This document shows, in pieces, positions 28,963 through 36,513 of a DNA stretch of 64,000 nt. A model generated the notes under the pieces. It had not been told where the DNA came from and did not search any database. It saw only the letters and a list, made by a program, of their open reading frames with translations. The stretch comes from Streptococcus mitis NCTC 12261 (lineage in GTDB: Bacteria; Bacillota; Bacilli; Lactobacillales; Streptococcaceae). The first letter of the stretch is position 1, and every line of letters starts with the position of its first letter. The position numbers and the translations under genes were made by a program. Location of the stretch: assembly GCF_000148585.2 (NCBI RefSeq), contig NZ_CP028414.1, forward strand, positions 301,501 to 365,500, in the 5' to 3' direction.

Positions 28963-29099
28963 AAGACTTTCCTTAAGTAATGACGGACGGTAGCGACCTT
29001 CTTCGAAGTTCCATACCTAAACTTTGAGCCTAGGTCTCAAAGTTTCCGAACATCTGAAAGCAAGCTGTTTCAGATGTTTTCATTCCGTCGGAAAGTCTT
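28963..29099. repeat. Multi-helix structured element, copy 2 (after dnaJ)
   Basis: Outer stem AAGACTTTCC (28963-28972) pairs perfectly with GGAAAGTCTT (29090-29099). Inside are GACGGA/TCCGTC, ACTTTGAG/CTCAAAGT, and hairpin ACATCTGAAA/TTTCAGATGT. The helix order equals that of the copy at 45014-45147 while most bases differ. Confidence 0.7.
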
Positions 29100-29174
29100 G
29101 GATTTAGTTGTGAAATGGTGAATGAGTTGCCTAAATTATGATGTATAATTAATGGGATATAACTTGTTTACCTT

Positions 29175-29201
29175 TTAAAAAAGAGCCGTCGGGCTCTTTT
29201 T
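29175..29201. terminator. Bidirectional terminator at the end of the YtxH-like gene
   Basis: AAAAAAGAGCC-GTC-GGGCTCTTTTT. It serves the minus-strand gene whose stop codon overlaps its edge, and can also stop plus-strand transcription. Confidence 0.8.
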
Positions 29202-29487
29202 ACTTATCTTCAGTTTCCTGCAGTTCTTTTATCACAGCTAGTCTAGTCTGGATATCTTTTTCCAAGACCTTAAACTTGTAAGTTAGGTCTTCTTGATATT
29301 CCTTGATGAGTTCTTTTTGCTGGTCGATGATTTGCAGGCTATTTTGGATAATATCCACATCATCCTTGATAGCTTGAACACGGTCAGTGGTATTCAAGAC
29401 TTCATCTGTGATGGTTTGGCGATTTTTTGTGACCAGATAACTTCCGGCTGCAGCTCCTGCAAATAGCAGTAGGTTGGATAATTTCAT
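29200..29487 (-). CDS. YtxH-like small membrane-anchored coiled-coil protein
   Basis: A 95-residue protein. Residues 1-22 form one hydrophobic helix (LSNLLLFAGAAAGSYLVTKN). The rest is a charged helix likely to coil. This is the shape of YtxH/DUF948-type stress proteins; the function is unknown. It lies 9 bases after the HIT gene on the same strand, so it is probably co-transcribed. Confidence 0.7.
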   Translation of the reverse strand: MKLSNLLLFAGAAAGSYLVTKNRQTITDEVLNTTDRVQAIKDDVDIIQNSLQIIDQQKELIKEYQEDLTYKFKVLEKDIQTRLAVIKELQETEDK

Positions 29488-29496
29488 GGCAACTCC

Positions 29497-29907
29497 TTAG
29501 GCGTTTTTGATAGTTTCAGCGACTTGAGCAAGTTTGTCAAAGTCTGGTTCGTGGGCGATAAAATCAATCTTGAGGTCATCGTCCGCACTGTAGCGAGGCA
29601 CGAGATGAACGTGGGTATGAAAGACTGTTTGACCACCGATTTCTTCACAGTTGGCAATGATATTCATACCAGCAGCCTTGGTAGCTTTCATGACTTTTTG
29701 AGCTACTTTTGGTACTTGGGCAAAGAGTTGGCTGGCGCTAGTAGCATCCATTTCTAAAAGATTGCGATAGTGTTCCTTTGGCACGACCAAGGTGTGTCCT
29801 GGTGTCACTTGAGAGATATCAAGAAAGGCAAGAACCTGCTCATCTTCATATACTTTTGATGCAGGAATTTCCCCTGCGATGATTTTACAAAAAATGCAAT
29901 CTGACAT
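29497..29907 (-). CDS. hit: HIT family nucleotide-binding protein
   Basis: A 136-residue histidine-triad protein. The N-terminus SDCIFCKIIAGEIPASKVYED is typical of Hint/Hit enzymes, and the triad HTHVHLVPR sits near residues 98-106 with catalytic His. Such proteins hydrolyse adenylated or phosphoramidate nucleotides. It is divergent from ecsA. A TGG-TATAAT extended -10 on the minus strand near 29952-29960 may be its promoter. Confidence 0.92.
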   Translation of the reverse strand: MSDCIFCKIIAGEIPASKVYEDEQVLAFLDISQVTPGHTLVVPKEHYRNLLEMDATSASQLFAQVPKVAQKVMKATKAAGMNIIANCEEIGGQTVFHTHVHLVPRYSADDDLKIDFIAHEPDFDKLAQVAETIKNA

Positions 29908-29974
29908 AAAATCTACCTCTACTGTATTGAATTTTGATATAATATAGCTACATTATACCAGATTTGGAGAAAAT

Positions 29975-30706
29975 ATGTTAGAAATTAAAAACCTGACAGG
30001 TGGCTATGTCCATGTCCCTGTCTTGAAAGATGTGTCCTTTACAGTTGAAAGTGGGCAGTTAGTCGGTTTGATCGGTCTCAATGGTGCTGGGAAATCGACG
30101 ACCATCAATGAAATTATCGGTCTGTTGACACCTTATAGCGGATCTATCAATATCAATGGCTTGACCCTGCAAGAAGATGCGACCAACTACCGCAAACAGA
30201 TTGGTTACATTCCTGAGACACCCAGTCTGTATGAGGAATTAACCCTCAGAGAGCATATCGAAACGGTTGCTATGGCTTATGGTATCGAGCAAAAAGTGGC
30301 TTTTGAACGAGTAGAACCCTTGTTAAAAATGTTTCGTCTGGACCAGAAATTAGACTGGTTCCCTGTTCATTTTTCAAAAGGGATGAAGCAGAAGGTTATG
30401 ATTATCTGTGCTTTTGTGGTGGATCCAAGTCTCTTTATCGTGGATGAGCCTTTCCTTGGTCTTGATCCGCTGGCGATTGCGGACTTGATTCAGCTTTTGA
30501 AAGTGGAAAAGCAAAAGGGCAAGTCCATTCTCATGAGTACCCACGTTCTGGATTCGGCGGAGAAGATGTGTGATGCCTTTGTCATTCTCCACAAGGGGGA
30601 GGTGCGTGCTCATGGGAACCTCCAGCAACTCCGCGAAGCCTTTAACATGCCTGAGGCTAGTTTGAATGATATTTACTTGGCTCTGACCAAAGAGGAGGAG
30701 TTATGA
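29975..30706 (+). CDS. ecsA: ABC transporter ATP-binding protein EcsA
   Basis: A 243-residue ABC ATPase. Walker A is GLNGAGKST near residues 36-44. The signature is degenerate, FSKGMKQK, as in the EcsA group. Walker B is SLFIVDEPFLGLDP. It pairs with the permease EcsB, whose start overlaps its end by 4 bases. The Ecs transporter is linked to exoprotein secretion and, in several Firmicutes, to clearance of processed peptides. TATAAT at 29938-29943 is a likely -10 without a clear -35. Confidence 0.9.
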   Translation: MLEIKNLTGGYVHVPVLKDVSFTVESGQLVGLIGLNGAGKSTTINEIIGLLTPYSGSININGLTLQEDATNYRKQIGYIPETPSLYEELTLREHIETVAMAYGIEQKVAFERVEPLLKMFRLDQKLDWFPVHFSKGMKQKVMIICAFVVDPSLFIVDEPFLGLDPLAIADLIQLLKVEKQKGKSILMSTHVLDSAEKMCDAFVILHKGEVRAHGNLQQLREAFNMPEASLNDIYLALTKEEEL

Positions 30707-31752
30707 AAGACTTGTTTTTAAAGAGAAAGCAGGCTTTTCGTAAGGAGTGTCTTGGTTATCTGCGCTATGTTCTCAATGATCACTTTGTCTTGTTCCTGCT
30801 TGTCCTGCTGGGATTTCTAGCCTACCAGTACAGTCAACTCTTACAACATTTTCCTGAAAATCATTGGCCTATCCTTTTGTTTGTAGGGATTACATCTATT
30901 TTACTTTTGCTTTGGGGTGGGATTGTCACTTATATGGAGGCACCAGACAAGCTCTTTCTCTTGGTCGGAGAAGAGGAAATCAAGCTCCATCTAAAGCGTC
31001 AAATTGCCACTTCCCTAGTCTTTTGGCTCTTTGTACAAACCCTTTTCTTGCTTTTATTTGCGCCCTTATTTTTGGCAATGGGTTCTGGCTTGCCAGTTTT
31101 TCTGGTCTATGTGCTCCTATTGGGGGTAGGGAAATATCTGCTCTTTCGTCAAAAAGCCAGCAAATTTTTCACTGAAACTGGACTGGACTGGGACTATGTC
31201 ATTTCCCAAGAAAGCAAGCGTAAGCAAGTCTTGCTTCGTTTCTTTGCTCTCTTTACGCAGGTCAAGGGAATTTCAAACAGCATTAAGCGTCGTGCCTATC
31301 TGGACTTTATCCTAAAGGTTGTTCAGAAGGTGCCTGGGAAGATTTGGCAAAATCTCTATCTGCGTTCTTATCTGCGAAATGGAGACCTCTTTGCCCTCAG
31401 TCTCCGTCTGCTCCTACTTTCCTTGCTGGCGCAGGTCTTTATCGAGCAAGCTTGGATAGCGACAGCAGTGGTGGTTCTCTTTAACTACCTCTTGCTCTTC
31501 CAGTTGCTGGCCCTCTATCATGCCTTTGACTACCAGTATTTGACCCAACTCTTTCCACTGGACAAGGGGCAAAAGGAAAAAGGCTTGCAGGCGGTAGTCC
31601 GAGGATTGACCAGTTTGGTCTTAGTAGTGGAATTAGTTGTTGGGTTGATTACCTTCCAAGAAAAACTAGCCCTTCTAGCCTTACTGGGAGCTGGTTTGGT
31701 TTTACTAGTCTTGTACCTACCTTATCAGGTCAAACGTCAGATGCAGGACTAA
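30703..31752 (+). CDS. ecsB: ABC transporter permease EcsB
   Basis: A 349-residue membrane protein of the EcsB family. About eight hydrophobic segments are grouped as pairs near residues 25-45, 55-80, 105-145, 230-280 and 295-340. The N-terminus LFLKRKQAFRKECLGYLRYV is a family mark. It forms the channel for EcsA and is coupled to it by the ATGA overlap. Confidence 0.88.
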   Translation: MKDLFLKRKQAFRKECLGYLRYVLNDHFVLFLLVLLGFLAYQYSQLLQHFPENHWPILLFVGITSILLLLWGGIVTYMEAPDKLFLLVGEEEIKLHLKRQIATSLVFWLFVQTLFLLLFAPLFLAMGSGLPVFLVYVLLLGVGKYLLFRQKASKFFTETGLDWDYVISQESKRKQVLLRFFALFTQVKGISNSIKRRAYLDFILKVVQKVPGKIWQNLYLRSYLRNGDLFALSLRLLLLSLLAQVFIEQAWIATAVVVLFNYLLLFQLLALYHAFDYQYLTQLFPLDKGQKEKGLQAVVRGLTSLVLVVELVVGLITFQEKLALLALLGAGLVLLVLYLPYQVKRQMQD

Positions 31753-31770
31753 CATTGTCTATATGACACT

Positions 31771-31810
31771 AAAAAAGAAGTTGAGTTCAGTTTGTCTCAG
31801 CTTCTTTTAT
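31771..31810. terminator. Bidirectional terminator between ecsB and blpT
   Basis: AAAAGAAGTTGAG pairs with CTCAGCTTCTTTT across about 10 bases, with A and T runs on both sides, between convergent genes. Confidence 0.8.
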
Positions 31811-31813
31811 TTT

Positions 31814-32143
31814 CTACAAGAGAATGGTTGGACCGTAGAGACTTAACTTGGTCTTGACTTGGTCAAAGTGGAAGCGGTCATAGGCCCGCCAAGCGGCGCG
31901 AGTTGGAGCATCTGGATCAAGAGCGCTGAGTCCCATGAGAAGACTGGAAGTCTGGTAAAATTTTTCCAGTTCAATCAAGACTCGATTATCCACTGTTTCA
32001 GCCTTGGCTAGAAAACCAAGAATAGAGTTTAATTGCTCCTGAAAGCGGACGTCGTCAGCGGTTGCCTGTTTGCATGCTTGATAGGCTTTGTTTAAGTCAG
32101 TAATCAAAGTCTGAGCTCTTTTGATAGGGTCTGTATCTGTCAT
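31814..32143 (-). CDS. blpT: BlpT, small helical protein at the edge of the blp locus
   Basis: A 109-residue, highly helical, soluble protein (DPIKRAQTLITDLNKAYQAC at the start). Its place beside ecsB and opposite blpR matches pneumococcal blpT, which belongs to the Blp regulon. Biochemical function is unknown. GGAGGAATTC precedes the ATG. Confidence 0.75.
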   Translation of the reverse strand: MTDTDPIKRAQTLITDLNKAYQACKQATADDVRFQEQLNSILGFLAKAETVDNRVLIELEKFYQTSSLLMGLSALDPDAPTRAAWRAYDRFHFDQVKTKLSLYGPTILL

Positions 32144-32438
32144 GAGAATTCCTCCTTTAATCTAGGTGCTAGTTTTGATTCTAGCAACTGTGTTTTGATA
32201 CTGTTAGTCTATCACTTTTATCTCCTTTTTCACCATAAAATCTTTAATTGCCCTTGAAATTTCCTGAATGATACTGTTAAGATTTTATGATAAAATAGTT
32301 GTAAGATTATCATGCTTATTTGAGGAACAAGATACCCTTCAGGAGCGTTAAAGGCCTGTTTAGGATTTGGTGGGCTTGTATCAAAGTATTTTTGCTATTC
32401 TCTTTTTAGGAAGAAATCGAAACAAGGAGAGTAAGAAG
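32144..32438. other. blpT-blpR intergenic region; no blpS
   Basis: No coding frame with a ribosome site is visible in these 295 bases. Pneumococcal loci usually carry blpS here; nothing resembling its LytTR domain is seen. A TATGATAAAAT stretch near 32287-32297 may be the -10 of blpRH. Confidence 0.5.
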
Positions 32439-33185
32439 ATGAGAATATTTGTTTTAGAAGATGATTTTTCCCAACAGACTAGGATTGAAACGACGATTGA
32501 GAAACTCTTGAAAGAACATCATATCACTCCTAGCTCTTTTGAAGTCTTTGGGAAAGCAGACCAACTGCTGGCAGAGGTGCATGAGAAGGGGGCGCATCAG
32601 CTATTCTTTTTGGATATTGAGATTCGAAATGAGGAGATGAAGGGTCTGGAAGTGGCTAGAAAGATTCGGGATCGGGATCCTTATGCCCTGATTGTCTTTG
32701 TGACGACTCACTCGGAGTTTATGCCCCTGTCCTTTCGCTACCAAGTGTCTGCTTTGGACTACATTGATAAGGCTTTGTCAGCAGAGGAGTTTGAATCTCG
32801 GATCGAGACAGCCCTCCTCTATGCCAATAGTCAAGATAGTAAGAGTCTAGCGGAAGATTGCTTTTACTTTAAATCAAAATTTGCCCAATTCCAGTATCCT
32901 TTTAAAGAGATTTACTATCTCGAAACGTCGCCCAGAGCCCATCGTGTTATTCTCTATACCAAGACGGACAGACTGGAATTTACAGCGAGTTTAGAGGAGA
33001 TTCTCAAGCAGGAGCCTCGTCTCCTGCAGTGCCATCGCTCTTTTCTCATCAATCCTGCCAATGTGATACATTTGGATAAGAAAGAAAAACTCCTTTTCTT
33101 CCCCAATGGGAGAAGTTGCCTGATCGCGCGTTATAAGGTCAGGGAAGTGTCTGAGGCTATCAATAACTTACACTTAGTGAGGTGA
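32439..33185 (+). CDS. blpR: Response regulator BlpR (LytTR family)
   Basis: About 248 residues. The receiver domain has the acidic pair in FVLEDDF and phospho-Asp in LFFLDIEI. The C-terminal LytTR DNA-binding domain runs from about 140 (FKEIYYLETSPRAHRVILY; RSFLINPANV). I start at the ATG at 32439 behind AAGGAGAG, giving MRIFVLEDD. BlpR activates bacteriocin promoters by binding paired repeats about 21 bases apart. blpH follows after 4 bases. Confidence 0.92.
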   Translation: MRIFVLEDDFSQQTRIETTIEKLLKEHHITPSSFEVFGKADQLLAEVHEKGAHQLFFLDIEIRNEEMKGLEVARKIRDRDPYALIVFVTTHSEFMPLSFRYQVSALDYIDKALSAEEFESRIETALLYANSQDSKSLAEDCFYFKSKFAQFQYPFKEIYYLETSPRAHRVILYTKTDRLEFTASLEEILKQEPRLLQCHRSFLINPANVIHLDKKEKLLFFPNGRSCLIARYKVREVSEAINNLHLVR

Positions 33186-33189
33186 TGGA

Positions 33190-34539
33190 ATGGAAATAGT
33201 TTGGAAAATAGTTTATACATTTTTGGTATCTGGATTGGAGTTGTTTATATTTTTTAAGGTAGATGGAATTGGTCTCACTTTTGAGAGGATTTTTAAGGCC
33301 TTTCTTTTTAAGATACTGTTGGCATTTGTTTTTGTAACAATTAACTATATAGTAGGAAATGATTACCTATCTTATTTTACGGAACCATTGTACGGTATCG
33401 GCTTATCTTTCTTATTGTTTAGAGGGCTTCCTAAAAAACTCCTTATCTTTTATGGTCTCTTTCCAATGATATTGGTAAATCTCTTTTATAGAGGTGTTTC
33501 CTATTTTTTGCTTCCGTTTTTAGAGCAAGGGCAACTATATAATGACTACTCATTTACTTGGTTATGTATAATAATTTTCAATTTCTTCATTTCTCTAGCC
33601 TTTTTGAGATGGTTAGACTATGATTTCACTAGCTTGAGAAGGGAGAGTATAGATAAAGATTTTCAAAAATCCCTGACTACGATTAACTGGATAATGGGGG
33701 CTTACTTTCTAGTCATGGAAACTTTGTCTTTCTTTGAATATGAACAAGTTATCCAATCAAAGACTGTTCGCCATTTTATTCTAGTGTTTTACCTACTCTT
33801 TTTTATGGGGATTGTCAAGAAGCTAGATACCTATTTGAAGGACAAACTTCATGAGAGATTGGACAAAGAGAAGGCCTTGCGCTACAGAGATATGGAGCGG
33901 TATAGTCGGCATATAGAGGAACTTTACAAGGAAGTCCGGAGTTTTCGCCATGACTACACCAACCTTTTGACCAGTTTACGTCTGGGCATTGAAGAGGAGG
34001 ATATGGAGCAGATAAAAGAGGTCTACGACTCGGTCTTAAAGGATTCTAGTGAAAAATTGCAGGACAACAAATATGACCTGGGCAGATTGGTGAATATTCG
34101 GGACCGTGCCCTCAAAAGTCTCCTCGCGGGAAAATTTCTAAAAGCCAGAGATAAGAAGATTGTCTTTAATGTCGAAGTTCCTGAGGAGATTCAAGTTGAG
34201 GGAATGAGCTTGCTTGACTTTCTAACCATTGTGTCTATTCTTTGTGACAATGCCATTGAAGCCAGTGTAGAGGCCAGTCAACCTCACGTTTCAATTGCCT
34301 TTTTAAAAAATGGAGAACAAGAGACCTTTATCATTGAAAACTCCATCAAAGAAGAGGGCATCGATATTTCTGAAATCTTCTCCTTTGGAGCAAGTTCAAA
34401 AGGGGAGGAGAGAGGTGTTGGTCTCTATACCGTTATGAAAATTGTGGAAAGCCATCCCAATACCAGTCTAAATACTACCTGTCAAAATCAAGTCTTTCGT
34501 CAGGTTTTAACGGTTCACTCGATGTCAGTTGATAATTAG
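33190..34539 (+). CDS. blpH: Sensor histidine kinase BlpH
   Basis: A 449-residue HPK10-type kinase. Six to seven membrane helices lie in residues 1-215. The H-box is SFRHDYTNLL (phospho-His near 255), the N-box is LCDNAIEAS, and the G-box is GVGLYTVMKI. In pneumococci it detects the secreted peptide BlpC and phosphorylates BlpR. No blpC is seen in this window, so it may listen to peptides of neighbours or of another locus. Confidence 0.92.
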   Translation: MEIVWKIVYTFLVSGLELFIFFKVDGIGLTFERIFKAFLFKILLAFVFVTINYIVGNDYLSYFTEPLYGIGLSFLLFRGLPKKLLIFYGLFPMILVNLFYRGVSYFLLPFLEQGQLYNDYSFTWLCIIIFNFFISLAFLRWLDYDFTSLRRESIDKDFQKSLTTINWIMGAYFLVMETLSFFEYEQVIQSKTVRHFILVFYLLFFMGIVKKLDTYLKDKLHERLDKEKALRYRDMERYSRHIEELYKEVRSFRHDYTNLLTSLRLGIEEEDMEQIKEVYDSVLKDSSEKLQDNKYDLGRLVNIRDRALKSLLAGKFLKARDKKIVFNVEVPEEIQVEGMSLLDFLTIVSILCDNAIEASVEASQPHVSIAFLKNGEQETFIIENSIKEEGIDISEIFSFGASSKGEERGVGLYTVMKIVESHPNTSLNTTCQNQVFRQVLTVHSMSVDN

Positions 34540-34630
34540 AAGATTTGTGAAAAAAGAATTGGGAGAAGCTAACAGATAAGTTTTGTCTTTATCCAGTTTG
34601 ATTTTTACCATAGTATACGAGGTATATTAA

Positions 34631-34987
34631 ATGAATAAGAAATCCTATTTTATCGTCTGTTCTACGTTGATCATAGCATCGAATCTTCTCATGATTTCCG
34701 TGGTGAACAAGGGGGAAGAAACGGGGAGCAATCTGTTTGTGATTGCTATAGCCTGTGTTATGTTACCGTCCTTTTTATATGCGGTTGAGAACCGACTGAC
34801 TTCTTTAATTGGGACAGAGTCAGTAGCTCTACTCTTATTGACAGTATTGTCTTTAGTCCGTCTTGTCAACAGAATAGAGAGGACGCCTGAAATCCTCAAC
34901 ATTATCATTACCCTCCTGGTTTTGGCAGGTGGGACAGCCTGTATCCTGGTTGCGATCATGAGAATCTATCATAACAGACGGAAGTAA
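34631..34987 (+). CDS. Four-helix membrane protein behind blpH
   Basis: A 118-residue protein with hydrophobic helices at about 5-26, 36-53, 62-80 and 88-111 and a basic C-terminus. It has no motif I recognise. It occupies the place where blpC, blpB and blpA normally follow blpH. An immunity or accessory role is a guess from context. The Shine-Dalgarno is poor (CGAGGTATATTAA). Confidence 0.6.
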   Translation: MNKKSYFIVCSTLIIASNLLMISVVNKGEETGSNLFVIAIACVMLPSFLYAVENRLTSLIGTESVALLLLTVLSLVRLVNRIERTPEILNIIITLLVLAGGTACILVAIMRIYHNRRK

Positions 34988-35034
34988 GGGTGAATAGCTT
35001 TCGATGTATTTTTACATTGTTAAATTTCCATAGG

Positions 35035-35063
35035 GCAAGTATGTTTTTCATGCTTGCTTTTTT
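35035..35063 (+). terminator. Terminator, blp module copy 1
   Basis: GCAAGTATG-TTTTT-CATGCTTGC followed by TTTTTT. The same hairpin recurs at 35525-35553. Confidence 0.85.
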
Positions 35064-35072
35064 AAATTTCTT

Positions 35073-35139
35073 ACAATTCGAGATGTTTTGATGACCATTT
35101 GTGATTTGGATGGAAAATGTTAAAAAATAGTAGTATACT
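35073..35139 (+). promoter_or_regulatory. BlpR-type promoter, copy 1
   Basis: Two 12-base repeats with starts 21 bases apart, ACAATTCGAGAT (35073-35084) and ACCATTTGTGAT (35094-35105), precede -10 TATACT (35134-35139) by 28 bases. Paired repeats at two helical turns are typical of LytTR regulators such as BlpR and ComE. Confidence 0.8.
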
Positions 35140-35187
35140 AACCTTATTAAGGTTGTAATAGGACGAAAGTAAAAAGAGGTATTCCTC

Positions 35188-35232
35188 GTGAATGCAAAAA
35201 CAATGTTACAATTGTCTATTATGGTTGCTTAA
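35188..35232 (+). pseudogene. Vestigial bacteriocin leader
   Basis: AGAGG (35175-35179) is spaced 8 bases from GTG at 35188. The 14-residue frame MNAKTMLQLSIMVA resembles the start of Blp leaders (MNTKMMEQFSVM) but meets TAA. After the stop the same frame reads ACRGAVLGGNYG, with Val at -4 and Gly-Gly, as a double-glycine site would. It is directly downstream of the first blp promoter. It is probably a decayed bacteriocin gene. Confidence 0.45.
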
Positions 35233-35275
35233 CGGCTTAAGCCTGCATGTAGAGGAGCTGTACTTGGAGGTAATT

Positions 35276-35395
35276 ATGGATTTCAAAAGTTTTCTTATTG
35301 TTTTTGTTGTTGGTATGTTTGTTTCTTTTATTACTTCTTTAATTAGGGAAAAATTTTTAAAATCTCCAAAGAAGAATAAAGATAGATCTAATTAG
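35276..35395 (+). CDS. Small single-helix peptide (39 aa) in blp locus
   Basis: GGAGG (35266-35270) precedes the ATG at 35276. The product MDFKSFLIVFVVGMFVSFIT continues into a basic tail ending KNKDRSN. One membrane helix spans about residues 5-23. It has no double-glycine leader. It resembles small immunity or toxin-like membrane peptides of bacteriocin loci; its role is unknown. It may overlap the decayed tail of the leader remnant upstream. Confidence 0.55.
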   Translation: MDFKSFLIVFVVGMFVSFITSLIREKFLKSPKKNKDRSN

Positions 35396-35524
35396 ATAAA
35401 GAGATTTTTATCGCTAGTTTAATCTACAGAGGAGTTTCTTTAATATTGTTTCGCCTGTCAAAATGATATGTGATAGCAGGATAAAAAATCTACAAATTAA
35501 GTTGGTATCAATATGGTGTAAAGG

Positions 35525-35553
35525 GCAAGTATGTTTTTCATGCTTGCTTTTTT
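35525..35553 (+). terminator. Terminator, blp module copy 2
   Basis: Same hairpin as 35035-35063: GCAAGTATG-TTTTT-CATGCTTGC then TTTTTT. The preceding stretch 35396-35520 shows no gene. Confidence 0.85.
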
Positions 35554-35561
35554 AATTTTTT

Positions 35562-35628
35562 ACAATTCAAGATGTTTTGATGACCATTTATGATTTGAGT
35601 GTTCCAAAGATAAAATGAGTGCTATACT
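35562..35628 (+). promoter_or_regulatory. BlpR-type promoter, copy 2
   Basis: ACAATTCAAGAT (35562-35573) and ACCATTTATGAT (35583-35594) are 21 bases apart; TATACT (35623-35628) lies 28 bases after. Geometry is identical to copy 1. It drives the bacteriocin and immunity genes from 35686. Confidence 0.82.
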
Positions 35629-35685
35629 AGCAGTGTAAAGGTTGTAGCTCAACTAAGATAAAGCATACATTTAGGAGGAAATTTT

Positions 35686-35850
35686 ATGAAGAAAAAAATA
35701 CTGATTATTTTCGTTCTATATCTGATCATGTCTATCCTTCTTTATCCGCTTAGGGAGAGTACTTGGTATCATCTATTTTATACCATAGCCTATATGATTG
35801 CGGTTGTGATCTATTTTGCTTTAACTAAAAAGAAAGGAGAAAAGAAATGA
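35686..35850 (+). CDS. Small two-helix membrane peptide (54 aa) in blp locus
   Basis: TTAGGAGGAAATTTT precedes the ATG. The product opens MKKKILIIFVLYLIMSILLY, has a short polar loop and a second helix (IAYMIAVVIYFAL), and ends with Lys-rich KKKGEKK. It has no Gly-Gly leader, so it is unlikely to be a secreted bacteriocin. It is the first gene of the second blp transcript. Its stop overlaps the next ATG (ATGA), implying coupling with the putative immunity protein. Confidence 0.65.
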   Translation: MKKKILIIFVLYLIMSILLYPLRESTWYHLFYTIAYMIAVVIYFALTKKKGEKK

Positions 35851-36251
35851 AAACTTTTCTTGCTAAAAAACGGAACGTCTTCCTTGCGAGACTGTTCCTA
35901 GGTCAGTTGCCCTTACTTGTCTCTACTTATCTATTTCTATCTCGTCAGTTTTTAAATTTTTCCTTGGTTTTCCAATTTCTTTTAGTGGTTCTTAACTTGG
36001 CTTCGATTTTAGTCACTGTTTACCTCACTAGAGAAATGAGGATAAGAAAGTTTGAAGACGATGATTTGGTTAGTCCTAGAACCAATCAACTCATGTATAT
36101 CGGCTTGACAGGCTTTATGTCTATTATCTGTTTGTATAGAGGTATCACAGCAGGAGAATCCTATCAACAATTAATTGCCTATATTGGTGCTATTCTCTGC
36201 TTGATTATTATGCTTCTACTCATTTGGGGCTTGAAGTATTATAAAAAGTAG
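35847..36251 (+). CDS. Putative bacteriocin immunity membrane protein, copy 1
   Basis: A 134-residue protein with four hydrophobic helices at about 10-32, 36-57, 82-100 and 108-128, and a charged middle (TREMRIRKFEDDDLVSPRTN). Pneumococcal blp loci carry such four-helix proteins next to bacteriocin genes as presumed immunity factors. A close paralogue of the same length lies at 36863-37267. The two flank the bacteriocin gene. Confidence 0.65.
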   Translation: MKTFLAKKRNVFLARLFLGQLPLLVSTYLFLSRQFLNFSLVFQFLLVVLNLASILVTVYLTREMRIRKFEDDDLVSPRTNQLMYIGLTGFMSIICLYRGITAGESYQQLIAYIGAILCLIIMLLLIWGLKYYKK

Positions 36252-36271
36252 AGGCTAATGAAGTTTTTGTT

Positions 36272-36499
36272 ATGAATACAAAAATGATGGAACAATTTGA
36301 GGTTATGGATACTGAGATGCTTGCGAAAGTTGAAGGAAGTTTCGGAGGTTGGGGAGATATGCTTTCTGGTTTATTGGGTGGGCTAGCACCTTCTCCAATT
36401 TTGGATCAATTAAATGGTAAGTGGCCTATTATACATTTTTCAAAACCATGTGGTCCTTATGGTATAGGGGGAACTCCAAACTCATGTAATGGTATTTAA
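36272..36499 (+). CDS. Class II bacteriocin-like precursor with Gly-Ser leader end
   Basis: A 75-residue precursor. The leader MNTKMMEQFEVMDTEMLAKV followed by EGS is a textbook Blp double-glycine leader, except that -1 is Ser. The mature part (52 residues) is Gly-rich at the start (FGGWGDMLSGLLGGLAPSP) and has two Cys near the end (CGPYGIGGTPNSC) that could form a disulphide loop. C39 peptidase transporters (BlpA or ComA) usually cleave after GG; GS and GA occur in some peptides. The Shine-Dalgarno is weak (GAGGCTAATGAAG). Confidence 0.8.
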   Translation: MNTKMMEQFEVMDTEMLAKVEGSFGGWGDMLSGLLGGLAPSPILDQLNGKWPIIHFSKPCGPYGIGGTPNSCNGI

Positions 36500-36513
36500 A
36501 AAGGATTGAAGCT

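Noticed and set aside
32144..32438. Possible BlpR site upstream of blpT
   Set aside because: Only one weak match to the 12-base repeat and no second copy at 21-base spacing.
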